This document shows positions 1 to 12,100 of a DNA stretch of 64,000 bases, piece after piece (position 1 is the first letter of the stretch; the number at the start of each line of letters is the position of its first letter). This DNA is from Amborella trichopoda. Its lineage: Eukaryota; Streptophyta; Magnoliopsida; Amborellales; Amborellaceae. The position numbers and the translations under genes are program-made. The notes under the pieces are model-generated. The model ran no database searches, had not been told where the DNA came from, and saw only the letters and a list, made by a program, of their open reading frames with translations. Location of the stretch: assembly GCF_000471905.2 (NCBI RefSeq), contig NW_006495273.1, positions 7,348,720 through 7,412,719 of the forward strand. The letters are read 5' to 3'.

Positions 1-479
1 TGTAATAAAATGGATTTAATTCTAATAAAAATAAATAAATGCAGAAAGAGTAAAAAAATACCAGATCGGGCTAGGTGGCCCGGAACTTCTGAGGCTTCGA
101 GGCCTCGCTTGTTTCAGGACCGGCTGAGTTTATGTCATGTATCCGCTTTGTCTTTCTTCAGGTTTTGATAGATTTCTTAATTTAAGGACTGTAGATGGCC
201 TAAAGCCAATGTTTTCTTAGAGTTAGGTTTTTCTCAAGTCTCACAATCTCATAATTTTCTCTAGGCAAACAAGCTAATAAGGTCTAAAGAGTCTAACCTA
301 AAATGATCCCAAAATGACCTTTTTATAAGCTGAAAAATGTCTGGAATAGGTAACAAACTATAAACCAAAAGATTTCTCAGCCTAGACTGTTGTTTTGGTG
401 GTCCAAGGCTTGGGCGACGCTAATAGTATCACCCATACCAAAATGGTCCAAGTTCAATGAACCTAGCCAAAAATGATTC
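1..479. other. Intergenic stretch, nothing recognised
   Basis: AT-rich sequence with many stops in all frames. I see no gene, RNA or clear repeat here. The short open frames have no recognisable composition or motif. Confidence 0.5.
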
Positions 480-840
480 AGGTGGGGTTGGCATGCAAAA
501 ATTGGCATACCAAATCTACTAAAAATTCGCAGATTCCAGTATGCGGTGATTTTGGGCTATTGGGATACTACTTGCTAAAAATCAACTGATTTGGGTCAGT
601 CTAGGCTATATCGCCCATACCAAATATGCCCATAGTTGGAAGATTATTGTATGGGCTAATTTGGGGTTGTTGGGATGCTGCTTGCCAAAAATCAACCGAT
701 TTGGGTCAGTCTGCGTTGGAGGATACCGCACCAGTGGTGTTGCCCAAACCAAATCTACCCAGAATCGGTAGATTCCAGTTATGGGGGGATCTACGGGCTC
801 TTGTGATGCTGCATGCAAAAATTTAGGTCAAAACGATATG
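480..840. repeat. Degenerate tandem satellite, about 3 copies
   Basis: The phrase gatttgggtcagtct occurs near 589 and again near 699. The surrounding sequence (gggatRctRcttgcNaaaaatcaa, then a ccaaatctac/ccaaatatgc block) recurs with spacing of about 110-130 bp, and a third, more diverged copy ends near 830. The short open frames here are by-products of the repeat and not genes. Confidence 0.6.
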
Positions 841-1620
841 TTTTAGTATTTTAAATATTTTTTTACTAAAATAAGGTGTTCTACAGGATTTTGGATCACA
901 TGGCAAACAATATGGATTATGGTGGTCTATGGTTTGGGGGTTTACTGGGATATTGTGGTCCTAAGGCTGTCTATAGTTAAATAAAACATTGAATTTGCTA
1001 GTTTTCAAGATAGGGTGTCAACAGCTGTCACTATTTGGTGCTCCCTGTCATTCAAAGGACATGTGAGTGTTAAAGAAGTAGACATTGGTGACATTTTTAT
1101 TTACTCCCCGCTTACCCACTTAGGGCATTTTCATCCTAGGGTTTTCGGCATGAGATGTTTCGGTGATTTCCGCAAGCATGAAACTCGAGTTGGATTTGCT
1201 GGCCATGTCATTTAACTTCAGAGGTTTTCACTTTTAAACTATTGAATATGATATATATATATATATATATTTTTTTTTAGGGTTTCTTAAGGTATTCTAT
1301 AAGTTTTATTTGTTTTAAGAAAACGTTTGCCTGGTCAATTCTAAAGAGTGAGATGAGGCGGCAACACAGTAATCATCATATACGAGTGTCCAAGCTCCTT
1401 TGTTTTAAAATACGTTTTAGAAATTTTAAAAATAAGGAGAGTTTTAAAATAGAACCAGGAGCTTTGGACAAGTTACGATTTTAACAAAAAAGTTAAAGTT
1501 TTTTAAACCAAGACATCTAGTGAATCATTTTGAAAAAATAAAGATATTTTAAAAATAATTTTTTAGTTAGCATTTTTGGCTTCTGCAACCATAAAGTCAT
1601 CTAAGCAATTTAACGCCTTG

Positions 1621-1760
1621 CAGTGACGGACATATACACCTGACCCTTTACACCATAGTGGGCTAGACGGATACACTCAACATTTTATGTCATACGGGGC
1701 TAGACATTTTTTGAATACACCCGACCTTTAATGTCATACGAGGTTAGACGTTTTCCTATC
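1621..1760. repeat. Short degenerate tandem repeat, about 50 bp period
   Basis: Three diverged units contain catacggggctagac-like sequence followed by a tacacccgacc-like stretch (near 1650, 1700 and 1740). This is non-coding repeat sequence in the intergenic region. Confidence 0.45.
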
Positions 1761-1804
1761 TTGGTTTTTTTACGTTGCACAAGTTTGACCTTTTTTTTTA
1801 ATTG

Positions 1805-2310
1805 TGATTTTGGTCGGCAGTTTAAACTCGTGCCACTAGGGAGTATCTGAAAAGTTTTGAAAATTAATTAAATATTTGAAAACAGTCCTTTTCGTAAGCA
1901 AAATGCATAAAAAAACCAACTTTGTCCCCGGAAGGCTTTGGAATTGGAGTAGGGGCTTATTTGTCTAAAAATTTTTGGACGACATGCCTTTTGTCGCCCA
2001 ATGACTCTGTGTCGCCCAGGCCACCCACCTCCAAAATCACATGACTTGGATTCTAGAGGTTTTTTGGGTTGTCTTATGCTTATTTTTTTGAATTTTTTTG
2101 GGTTTTATTTCAAAATTGGATGGTAGTTTAAGCTTGTACCATCGAGGAGATTCTAACATGCTGTTTGAGATAAATTTATTTTAAAATCATTTGAAAAAGA
2201 ATTTCATAAAGAAAATATACGAAAAAGGATAATTTTTTATCCCAGAACGCCCTGGAACTTGAGCAGGGGCATTTTTGTTCAAAAAAATTTGAGCGTTGCC
2301 CAATATTTTT
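1805..2310. repeat. Two diverged copies of a 306-bp tandem unit
   Basis: The block ggtcggcagtttaaactcgt at about 1812 recurs as ggatggtagtttaagcttgt at about 2118. Both are followed by a cat/gag 'ggagNRtctR' segment, a run of A/T, and then a gagcaggggcatttttgt-like segment (near 1950 and 2260). Stops occur in every frame. It may be part of an old transposon, but nothing identifies the family. Confidence 0.5.
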
Positions 2311-2469
2311 TTTTATCTTATATATATATATTGGTAGGAAAAGGTGGGGCCATAATCACGTGTCCTCCTGGACTGGGTGACCGGGGAGTGTTGTCCAATT
2401 TTTGTATTTTGTTATTTTTTTTTTAAAGGGGATGACACATCACTTGTCTTCTGGGGTTGGGTGACACGG

Positions 2470-2790
2470 GTAGAGAGATATAAAGAGAGTTTATTGGAGA
2501 GAGAAATACTTTCAAATTTTGTTAGAGATTTAAGGAAATAGATGATAGATAGAAGGAGAGGACATGAGAGAGATAGTGTGGAGAGAGGGATGTGAGAAAG
2601 AAAAAAAGTAAGAGATAAATAGAGAGAGAGAAAGAAAGATAGTGTGGAGAGAGAAAGAGAAAGTGAGATAAGCCGTCTAATGCTTTCTATATTTTGGGGG
2701 AGATATTTAAAGAAAGAAGAAAGGGAGAGAGAAATATGGCATTAGGAAGAGGGAGGGATAATAGAGAGAGAGAGAGGACAATTATGGAAT
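2470..2790. repeat. Purine-rich (GA/GAAA) low-complexity tract
   Basis: Long runs of gagaga, gaaag and ggaga on the + strand, interrupted by short unique stretches. No coding potential. Plant genomes often carry such polypurine tracts between genes. Confidence 0.7.
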
Positions 2791-4582
2791 AAAAAGGGAC
2801 ACGTAACGCAAAAATAGCGAGGGTGTTCCTCTTGCTTAATATATAATTTTAATTTTCCAAAATGCTTCCACTTCGGACCATCAAAGTTAGAAATGAAAGT
2901 ATCATTCTTAGCTTCCGATCTTGAATATTTGAAATTAAGGTTTAGAGTGTTTGACTTAAGATCTTGAGGATCTAAAACCACCTAACTTGAAATATTTGAG
3001 AAAATGTTGATTTCGGACTTTCAAAATCTGAAGTCAAAACTTGTTTAAATGACTTTAGACTTTAAGGATTTAAAGTCATTCAACAAAACTTGACTGCAGA
3101 AGATGAAGGTATGAAGTTACATGTCTGAGTAAACCCTTGCGTTTAGAGCACAAAGGTCCAAAGTCTCAATTAAAAAAGCTTGACTTCTTATCATGAAGGT
3201 ATGAGGTCACAGTTAAAAACTTGTTCAGAATGGCAATTCGAAGTCATCATTGCTTGGATATTTAATGTCTTAAGAGAAAGCATTTTGAGAAAAATAAGAA
3301 ATAAAAGTACATATATAAAAAATTCAATTCAAATTTTTGATAACATGGTCGCGGGGGACGAACATAAATTTTCTAGACATAAAACACTAACACAATATCG
3401 TTTGTTTTCCCTCTAAATGACTTGTGTGCAGGTGTTGATCTCCCATATCATAATCATAACCCTAAGATGCTCTTGGTATCTAATTGGAAAAAGGCTATGA
3501 TGATGATGATGTCTAAGATGAGTGTTCGATCAAAACACTCCGTTAATTTTTTAAATTGATTGCAAATCCTCTACAACTACACATTTAGATAATTAGAATG
3601 GCAAGTAGGGTAGTTAACTAGCTGGATCAGTCCGGACTCCAGACCTGAGCCAGGCTCAAAACTATAAATTCAGGGCCACACCCCAAATTCATGATAATGA
3701 GCCTTGATCCCAACCCAAACCAACCAAAGAAAGAAGAGCACATTTGTCATGAATTCAGTTTGAAACTAGCCTTAGCTCGAAAGCCCCAGAGTGGCATGGG
3801 CCCATTAACAACCGTAGCTCAAGTTTGGTAATATACATCTAAACCCAACTATGATTTGATGGAGTAGTCTACCTTGCTCTTAGAAAGAGAATAGAATGAT
3901 TGGCTGGGCACCATCTCCTTGTATAGAAGTCATTTTTGCCATTTGAATCGAAACCCGACATTCCACACTGTCGAGTTGACATTTTCATGAACCTACAAAA
4001 TCCACCAAAGCCCATCATATAAAAACCCCGACATTCCACATTCCCCCATATGAAACTACTCCCTTATATAAGGAAAAATATACAATGAGACTGTTTACCT
4101 TTGGTACAACGTGGTCCCATTTAATGTTGACTATTAGTTGTGAAATTAAGTGATTGCATTTATTTCATTAATCAAGCTCAAAATTCAATTTTTTTTTTTT
4201 TGAACTTTGTAACACACCCAAACTATCAGATTTCTCGATGATTATAAGTAACTGGAAACTCTTTGTACTAAAGGTAAATGGTCTCATTATATATATTCCC
4301 ATATCTTGACCCTCAAAGGACTGTCTTTGTGTCCATGTTTATATGTCGTCTCCTTTAAAAAAGTGTATTAAAGATGATTTTTTGATGTGGAATTTTTAAG
4401 GTGATAATTTTGACCACCACCATGACGGAATATGAAAAAAAATAGTTTTGTAACTATAAAATGATTATTTAAAAAGAATTTAAATGAATAGCTAAAATCT
4501 ATCTAAAAATAAAGTAATATATTTTTATAATTTAAGGTTCATGGTCGTGAGAGGCAATATGAGGTATTGTGGTGTATTTCAT
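2791..4582. other. Intergenic stretch, no gene seen
   Basis: AT-rich DNA. Near 3000-3190 the phrases 'gacttNa..aaagtc' and 'gaaggtatgaRgt' are repeated imperfectly. Between 3600 and 3850 there is a C/A-rich block resembling decayed hAT-type non-autonomous ends, but I could not find matching termini. Open frames are short and without motifs. Confidence 0.45.
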
Positions 4583-5270
4583 TTTGCAGACGGCATAGTT
4601 TTTATCGATGAGACTTAAATCCGCGTCAACACAAAGTTAGAACTTTGGATGGATGCTCTAGAATATAAATGTTTTAAACTTAGATGGACTGAGACAATGT
4701 ATATGGAATGCACATTTAGTAATAAAAAGGAGTAGAGACGAGGAAATAATTAAGATTGATGACCAAGAAATACCAAAAAGAGCGTATTTTCAATAGCTTG
4801 GGTCGATAATAAAAGAAAACGGAGAGATTGAGGAAAATGCCTCACATAAAACTAGAGCTGGGTGGACGACGTGAGGATGTACAACCAGAGTTTTATGTGA
4901 TCTCTACATGCCAATGAAGCTGAAGGAGAAGTTCTATAGAGTATCTATGATACCAACTTTGTTTTTATAGGGCAAAATGTTGGGCTGTCAAGAAACAATA
5001 TACCCATTGGATGAGTATAACTGAGACAATGATGTTTATATGGATGAGTAACAAGATGGGAAAAGATATAATTTGAAATAAATACATTCAATAAAGCTTA
5101 GGTACGACTTTAATAGGTGATAAGATGGTAGAAAATAGATATAGGTAGGTAGGCCATATATAGTATTGACCCACTGTAACATATATTAGGAGGTGTAAGC
5201 TTGGATGTAAGTAGAAGGTATTTGATAGAGCAGAATGATGAATCATGATTCGTGCAGCCACTCCCAAATG
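4583..5270 (+). pseudogene. LINE (non-LTR) reverse transcriptase remnant
   Basis: Read with frameshifts and stops, the + strand gives the C-terminal half of a plant LINE reverse transcriptase. HFADGIVFIDE (from about 4582) is the degraded active-site motif, in which the family's F/YADD has become FADG. It is followed by VNTKLELWMDALEYKCFKL, METTF/SNKK-like, SLGSIIKENGEIEENASHK, and further downstream RRCKL and DRAE..IMIRAATPK. These blocks occur in the usual order for plant L1-type elements. There are many in-frame stops, no 5' half and no endonuclease, so it is dead. It ends about 235 bp before the separase ATG, so it probably borders the separase promoter. The family assignment is by recall of conserved motifs and no search was made. 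Confidence 0.75.
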
Positions 5271-5279
5271 TGAGAGTCA

Positions 5280-5504
5280 AGATTATTGACATATTATATT
5301 TAAAGAGAAATTTTGAAGGAACCCGCACATGAATAAAGTGCGTATGCGGACGCACCAAAATGCGTTCCCCTTCCAAAATCCAATCCCTCCTACAGTTTTT
5401 CATCGACTCTCTCTTCAAAATTCCCTCCTAAACCTTCAAATTCCCTTATTCTATTTACGTCTCTCCCTCCCTCTCTCCCTCAAAACTCTCCACCTGCAAC
5501 TCTC
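5280..5504 (+). promoter_or_regulatory. Putative separase promoter / 5' leader
   Basis: The region between the LINE remnant and the separase ATG. A TATA-like tatatttaaa lies at 5295-5304. Downstream, from 5360 to 5500, the sequence becomes pyrimidine-rich (ctctctcc, ccctccctctctccctc), as is common in plant 5' leaders. An upstream ATG at 5329 opens a different frame that runs past the separase ATG; it would matter only if transcription starts before it. No transcript start can be fixed from sequence alone. Confidence 0.35.
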
Positions 5505-6118
5505 ATGGAGCAACTTATCTCTACTCTACACCAAACTTCCAACTGTGCAGGCCTCTCCGATCGCTTCTATGAATACCTCAAGCCCCTCCTCTCTCTCTCT
5601 GAATCCAATCCCTCACATCTTCGCCCTCTGGCGAAGTGCTTCGTATCCTCTCTCTCCCGACTGCTAAAAGTTTTACCTGAAACCCTTAAAACGTGCCCAT
5701 CTCCTATCACATGTGAAACCCTAGCCTGGTCCAAAGAGCTCTTCAAAATCTATGAGATGACAATTACTTGCATTTCACGAATTTTGCCCTGTCTTGATTG
5801 GAAGCCCTATGGTCTCGATCAACAAAGGCTTCTCCTTGCTCGAAGACGCCAGATATGGGGTTATTATAATGAAGCTAAGGTTCTATGTTATCAAGTTTTA
5901 GAGGGATTGCAACCTGGTGTTACTCGGGATTTATGTCGGGATGAAGTTGGGGCTTGCTTGCTCCCGGATGAGGTGGAGAAGCACGAATCAGGGCTCGCAT
6001 CTTTGATTGTCGAAACTGTTTTCTGTATTGTGAATTGTATGTATGAAAGCAAGTGTGTAGATAGTGCGGCTTATAGGCAGATCCTGTCTCTTATTAATCT
6101 GGTCAGGCCTTGGTTGAG
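5505..6118 (+). CDS. ESP: Separase exon 1
   Basis: Starts [10 protein letters not shown] and ends VRPWL plus two bases (AG) before the donor gtaaga at 6119. It encodes about 204 residues of the N-terminal helical region and is the longest exon. The open frame is uninterrupted and the composition is coding-like. Confidence 0.85.
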
Positions 6119-9100
6119 GTAAGAAGCATCTATGGTCTGAATCTTATGTTTACTTACTGATTGATGCTAAGGCTAGCTGCTGGTTCCTATCTTTGATTTT
6201 TGGGCGTTAGAATGACATTCTCATTTATGCATCTCTGATTTTGTAGCTCTGTATGCATCAATATCTGAAATCTGTTTACCTAAATAATTTACTGTGTGAT
6301 CGCAATGATTCAATCACATAACCATCGGTGGTTACCTTTGATTTTAGAGCATTAGCTGGCAACACCGATATCTTGTATTTTAGGGGACACATTTCTGCTT
6401 TTTGTCTATATCCTGCATCTGTATCTGGCATTTGTTGGAGACATAATTAACTTTATCACATACATATATGTGATTATCTTTGATTTTAGCAAATATGGAG
6501 GCAACAACTAGATCTTGGAATTTAGGATTCATGCACATTTTGGTTTTGTATCTATCCTGCATCTGTATCTACTGTTTATTAGAGACATAATTAATCTGTG
6601 TGGTTGGACTTGGCTGCTTGGAAGCAACGATGGAACAAAATGGCTATATATTTCTGATTTACTTAACTGCTGGTTCATGCCTGTACCAAATACGTTTCTG
6701 TTAATGTTGAAGGGCTTCCTATATATCCATGCTTCCCTTTGTTTCTCAAATGGAGCTGGACATTGCATACTCCCCTGAGTCCAAAAAAACAGAATAATTG
6801 ATGGTTCCTGTTGCCTCGGTTGTTGGGGAATGTGAGTGGTGTGATGGTGGTGAAGCCTCTTCTCATAGTTTGAGCACTTCACTGGCTATATTGTTGGCTA
6901 TAGATTTCTGTGTACTGATCTTTTGGGTTTGGGGAGAAGGGCCTAGGCTTAGATGTTGTGAGATGTTGATTAGATACATTTATGTTTGCCTCTTTCTCTA
7001 AACACTATCGTGGAGGGTTTGTATTGGCTTAGAGTGTCATTACGCTCAAAGAAAAGGCGGGCTAGAAGTAGAGCCATGTTTACATACACAGAGAGGAAAA
7101 GCCGCTCCTTTCTTTTTTAAATGGCCATATCTTTTTTTATTATGAAGACTAGTGGGTGGGGGGCAATTATTTGATCCGGCAAGATGAGGAGAGGAAAAGG
7201 AGGCAGAAAATGAGCTTTAAGGTTATTAGTGAAAATTAAGAGGGAGATGGACCAATGTACAAAATGGTGTTCTCCAGATTATAATATACTGGATACATGG
7301 GAGACTTTTGCAGGATTCAAGAGTGAGTAGTGATGATGTGAAATCAATTTTTGGATACATGGGAGACTTTTGCAGGATTCAAGAGTGAGTAGTGATGATG
7401 TGAAATCAATATTTACTAGTGTTTTAAAAATCGGCGAGTTGCAACGGACTCGCTCGAGTCGACACGGGAATCGGTCATCCCGTGTTGATTCTAGTGAAAT
7501 ATACAAAATCGTCAGACGAGTTGCTAAAGTAAATCGTCCAGAGTCGCCGATTCTATACAGTGAACCGCTGAGTCACAACTTAAAATCGCTTCCTAAAAGC
7601 TGACGTCAGCATGCACAACGCGCGTACGCGTGGCCATGCAACAAGAACATCGTCAGGCACGGGCAGGTTTGATCCTTTTATAGTAGTCTTTCTTCCCACA
7701 TGGCTTCAATGTGGGATAAATTACTACGCCTATTTTGATAGATCCGCTTGATGGTGTACGATGGGATAAAGACTGCGTATTAATTGTATGATGGGATAAA
7801 GACTCTGCTATTAAATGAGTTAAAAAGCAGGTGTACGGGTTGGGACCATAGGTTTTAAAGAAAAAATACTGCGGTGTACGCGCGATGGTGTATGTGCGAC
7901 GGTGTACACGCATCAAAAGTAAGAAGTATGCCCAATGGTAGAAATTAAATTAGATGATAAAAAAAGGAAAAATAAAATTAATAATTGGGTGCCCATCACC
8001 TCTATCTTTCACCAAAAAAATTTAAATTTACTTATCCAAAAAAACATAAAAACTCTATTAGGCTATTATCTCATGGGATTATTTTATTATATGATTAATA
8101 ATTAATTAATTAGTTAATTAGGATTAAAAAATTAGTACTAGCTCATAGGATATTAAAAAAAGCAAAAAATTAATACTAATTCTAGTTTATTGAATATTAA
8201 AAAAAAAAAAAGTTTAGAGGATATTTTAAGAGAGAAAAATAACTCTAACTTATACCACTTTAGAATTATTTCAAGTTGTTTATCAATTATCCCACATTGC
8301 AAATATGAATTTTTTTAATTTATTAATAAGAAAATATTATATATTATTTGTTAATTTATTTATATTATAAATTTTGTAATGTATTATTTTATCTTATAAT
8401 TGTAAATAAAATTTTTTAAATTAGATGATATTATAAAACATTTATATTTTTATTTGTATAGTAAAATAATTATAAAATATAAAGTTATAAACCAACAACT
8501 TCAATTTTAATATATATTATTATAGTTAGTTAGGTTGTAATAATTTTGGATGAGTAAAACGAATTAATTTTTTTAATCTTATAATATGGAAGTGTTTGTA
8601 ACTAGTTTACCTCACATTGCAAGTATGAATTTATTTATTTATCTTTTAATTTTATTAAAATATTATTGTAATTTATATTTTTAAATTCTATATTTCTATC
8701 CACACTAATTATTATATATTAGATTTATTTATTTGTGAGGGTCATACCCTTGTTTTTTGAATCACATTTATTATAATATTGTAATTAATATTATACTAAT
8801 TACAATGATAACCAAGTCTTATATTGTATTTATTAATTTATTTATTTTAATTATACAGACAGCCAGATAGAAAAACAACGTCTTAGTAATTACCTATTTT
8901 TACAAAGTAATGAAAATACGTAATGCACCACTCTTAAATTTTTTTAGAAATTAAACAACACTATTTTTAGAGATTTTAGTGATTTTTTAAAGATTTTTTG
9001 GGACAAAAATTTCTGATTCTGATTGATTCATGATCCGAAACGTCGATTCACTGGTTCGAATGGGTTTTGGGGTGCCTGATCGGGGGCACCGAACCGTTTT

Positions 9101-12100
9101 TTAAACCACTTATATTTATTGTTTGTGTCTATTAATTAAATTAAATAACTGTTTTCTCTAAATTAATTAGCAGTACCTAGAACTTTTAGCACTCTAAATC
9201 GCTTGGGGCTGCCTAGCACTTTTACTAGCATGATCCCAGAATTTTTGGGTATTGGTTATTATTTCTACATCCCCTGCTGCAATATGTTATAATGCAGTTG
9301 TGATGCAAGTCAAGAGATGGATAATTCAAACTTTAATGTTTTTTTTTTTTATTTTGATTTTCGTAGATGTAGGTAAACTTTTTATCTTTTATTGGGGTCA
9401 ATTTTTAGGAATTATTGCATAAGGGTTACGATGGAATTTTATGTATTTTGTGGGTAGGGTGTTCAATTTTTATTTATTAGGATTAACTTGAGTTTTAAAA
9501 TTTTGCTAGTTTTCTATTTTTGTGGGATCATAGTAGACCACAAGGGGTTCCTAATGGGTGTCCTATGTGGTTTGGGTTAAGCATGAAGGAGAATGAATTT
9601 AGGAGACTTATCTTTTAGAAAATCACATAGATGGGAAGTTTTATCTTACTAGACAAGGAGGCTTATTTTTTTAGATAATAAGTTGAAGAAGGTTATCTTT
9701 TAGAAAGATAATGAGTTTGTTCTTTTTTTTGTGGGGAGAGTTTTTAGAAGGTAAGTGGTTGTAATATAAAAAACAGCTCCATTGTAATGGGTTGTCTTTT
9801 TAATGAATGAAACAGAGTTTTTTAACAATGGAGAGAGAGAGCCTTTCTCCTTATTTTCTCTTGTGGTGCATGGTGGATGCTCGGATCCCCACATTGGTGC
9901 TCTTTTTCTTGCGATCTCTTCTCAGTCGATTGTTTTCTTTCTAAAGAACAATTGTAATATTGGTTATTGGCTGCCAGTGATAACAACTGCATTAGTTGCT
10001 ATCAGAGCCCAGGTTTTCTTCAACAACAAAGCTAGGAATCTGCAACCAAGTATAGGGTTTTCTGATTTTAGGCTAAGGTTTGCCTAATAAGTCTAGACCT
10101 TGCTATTTGTTCTTTACCTAGGGTTTATGATTTGGTGAATCCATGGCAGCAAGAATAGGTTGAGGCATGAGTATTCCTATGGGTCCACCTCATGATGAGT
10201 GGGATCAGGAGATAAAGGATCTGAGTTGACAAGTTCAAGAACTTACAAGCCGGCTTGTAGGGATCGATTGTGGGTGAAATGAAGTTTTGTTCGTTCAAGA
10301 TGAAGTTGAGTACAACCCTTTCCAAGATCGTGCTCTGTGGGATGAGTCGAGTAAAGAGGAATATGATTGGAGGTATAGGTGGCACTCAAAATCCATAGAT
10401 CTAAAAGTAGATATTCCTGATATTGAAGGAAAGTTGCAGCTTGAGGAGTTTATATACTGGTTAAACATAGTTGAGAGGGTCCTTGATTACAAGAATGTGT
10501 CAGAGAATACAAAGATACAATTATTGCCATTAAATTGAAGAAAAGTGCTTCGGTATAATGGGAACAGCTGAGAGCAAAGCGAGAGATAATGGGAAAGTCC
10601 AAAATTAACACTTGGGAAGATTAGAAAGAAATTAAAGAAAAAAATCTACCTGAAAATTGTCTATTGTCCCTTTATCATACGATGAATAGTCTTAGTTAGG
10701 AAAAAAAATGTTGGATTAGTACACCATCAAATTTCATCAGTTGATGGCATGAAGTGATGTGGTTGAAAGAGAAAAACTGTCCCTAGCTCACTATGTGGAT
10801 GGTCCTATCTTTGATAATGATCCTATCTTCATAGCGATCCTATTTTCCATAAAAAACCAAGTGATCCTATCATAGTGATCCAATTTTGGATGAAGCATTA
10901 GATGTAAATGAAAAACTTGGAGTTCCTATCTATGATGAAGAACAAGTTACTAGGGATGGTGATGGTGGGAATGATGGTAATGATGTGGATAGAAGTGGTA
11001 CAGAGGTTGAAGAGGAGGCAATAGGGGGCATTGACTATAAAGATTTATTTTTTCTCGCCAATGGTGGGGCTGACCTTTCCTGTTTCCAATTTGAAGATTC
11101 CATCCACAGTTGTATGCTAGCATTGTTAGTTTGTGCCAAAACCTTCAATAATTGGCTTGAGGATATTTTAGTCGAGCATCTAACCCATGGGTCCCAAGAT
11201 CAAGCCCTAATGTTCATGCACAATATTCGGGTTGAGAAAGGCCTTGTGTTTAGATAAGAATCCATGTTAACCCATTTCAAAACTCGAGGGTGAGTTTTCT
11301 CCAACAAAGGGAGAATGATGCAAATCACGAGATTGATAATTCAAAATTTGTGTTAATTTTTTTATTTTAATTTTCACATATGTGGGTAGACTTTCTATCT
11401 TTTATTGGGGTTAATTTTTAGGTATTATTGCATACTGGTTACAATGGAATTTTATTTATTTTGTGGGTAGGGTATTCAATTTTTATTTAATAAGATTAAT
11501 TGAAATTTTAATGAATGTAGGAGACTTATCTTTTAGAAAATCATGTTGATAGGAGGGTTTCTCTTTTAAGATAGAGAGATTGATTTTTTTAGATAATAAG
11601 TTGAAGGTTATCTTTTAGAAAGATAAGGAGTTTGTTGTTTTCAGTTGGGAGAGTTTTTAGAAGGTAAGTGGTATTAATATAGAAACCTATGACTAATGGG
11701 TAATGTTTGTTTGGTGAATAAAACAAAGATTGTAACGAATTGAACGAAATGGAGCCTTTCTCCTAGTTTTCTCTTGTGGTGCATGTTGGAGGACGCGGAT
11801 CCCCACATTGGTGCCCTTTTTATTGCACTCTCTTCTTAGTCGATTGTTGCTCTCTGTGAAACGCGGCTTACTACTGGTTATTGGCTGCTGGTGATCACAA
11901 CTGTGTCAAGTGGATTGTATCTAGTCTTTTAGGCCGTTGTTTTAAAAGGCGCTGGTTGGCCAAAAGGGGACTCACTAACTAGGCAGACACCTTGATTTCG
12001 TGGTGCCTTGTACAAACATATATGCATATATTTATCTACTTTGTGTGTGCGTGCGTGTGTTTAAGGATGATATGGCATCCACACAATTGCACATAACAAT

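Larger units (their letters stand above)
9301..11908 (+). mobile_element. Gag-only LTR retrotransposon (Ty3/gypsy-like)
   Basis: Two LTRs in direct orientation flank a 1.3-kb interior. The primer-binding-site-like sequence ttgctatcagagc lies just after the left LTR and the polypurine tract aaagggagaa just before the right LTR. Flanking 5-mers are agttg (9296-9300) and agtgg (11909-11913), a target duplication with one mismatch. The interior has only a gag-like frame with no protease, reverse transcriptase or integrase, so it needed proteins from another element. Confidence 0.7.

Noticed and set aside
5329-5667. 112-residue open frame overlapping the separase start
   Set aside because: Different frame from separase, low-complexity Leu/Ser/Pro composition from the CT-rich leader; no family resemblance. 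At most an upstream ORF.
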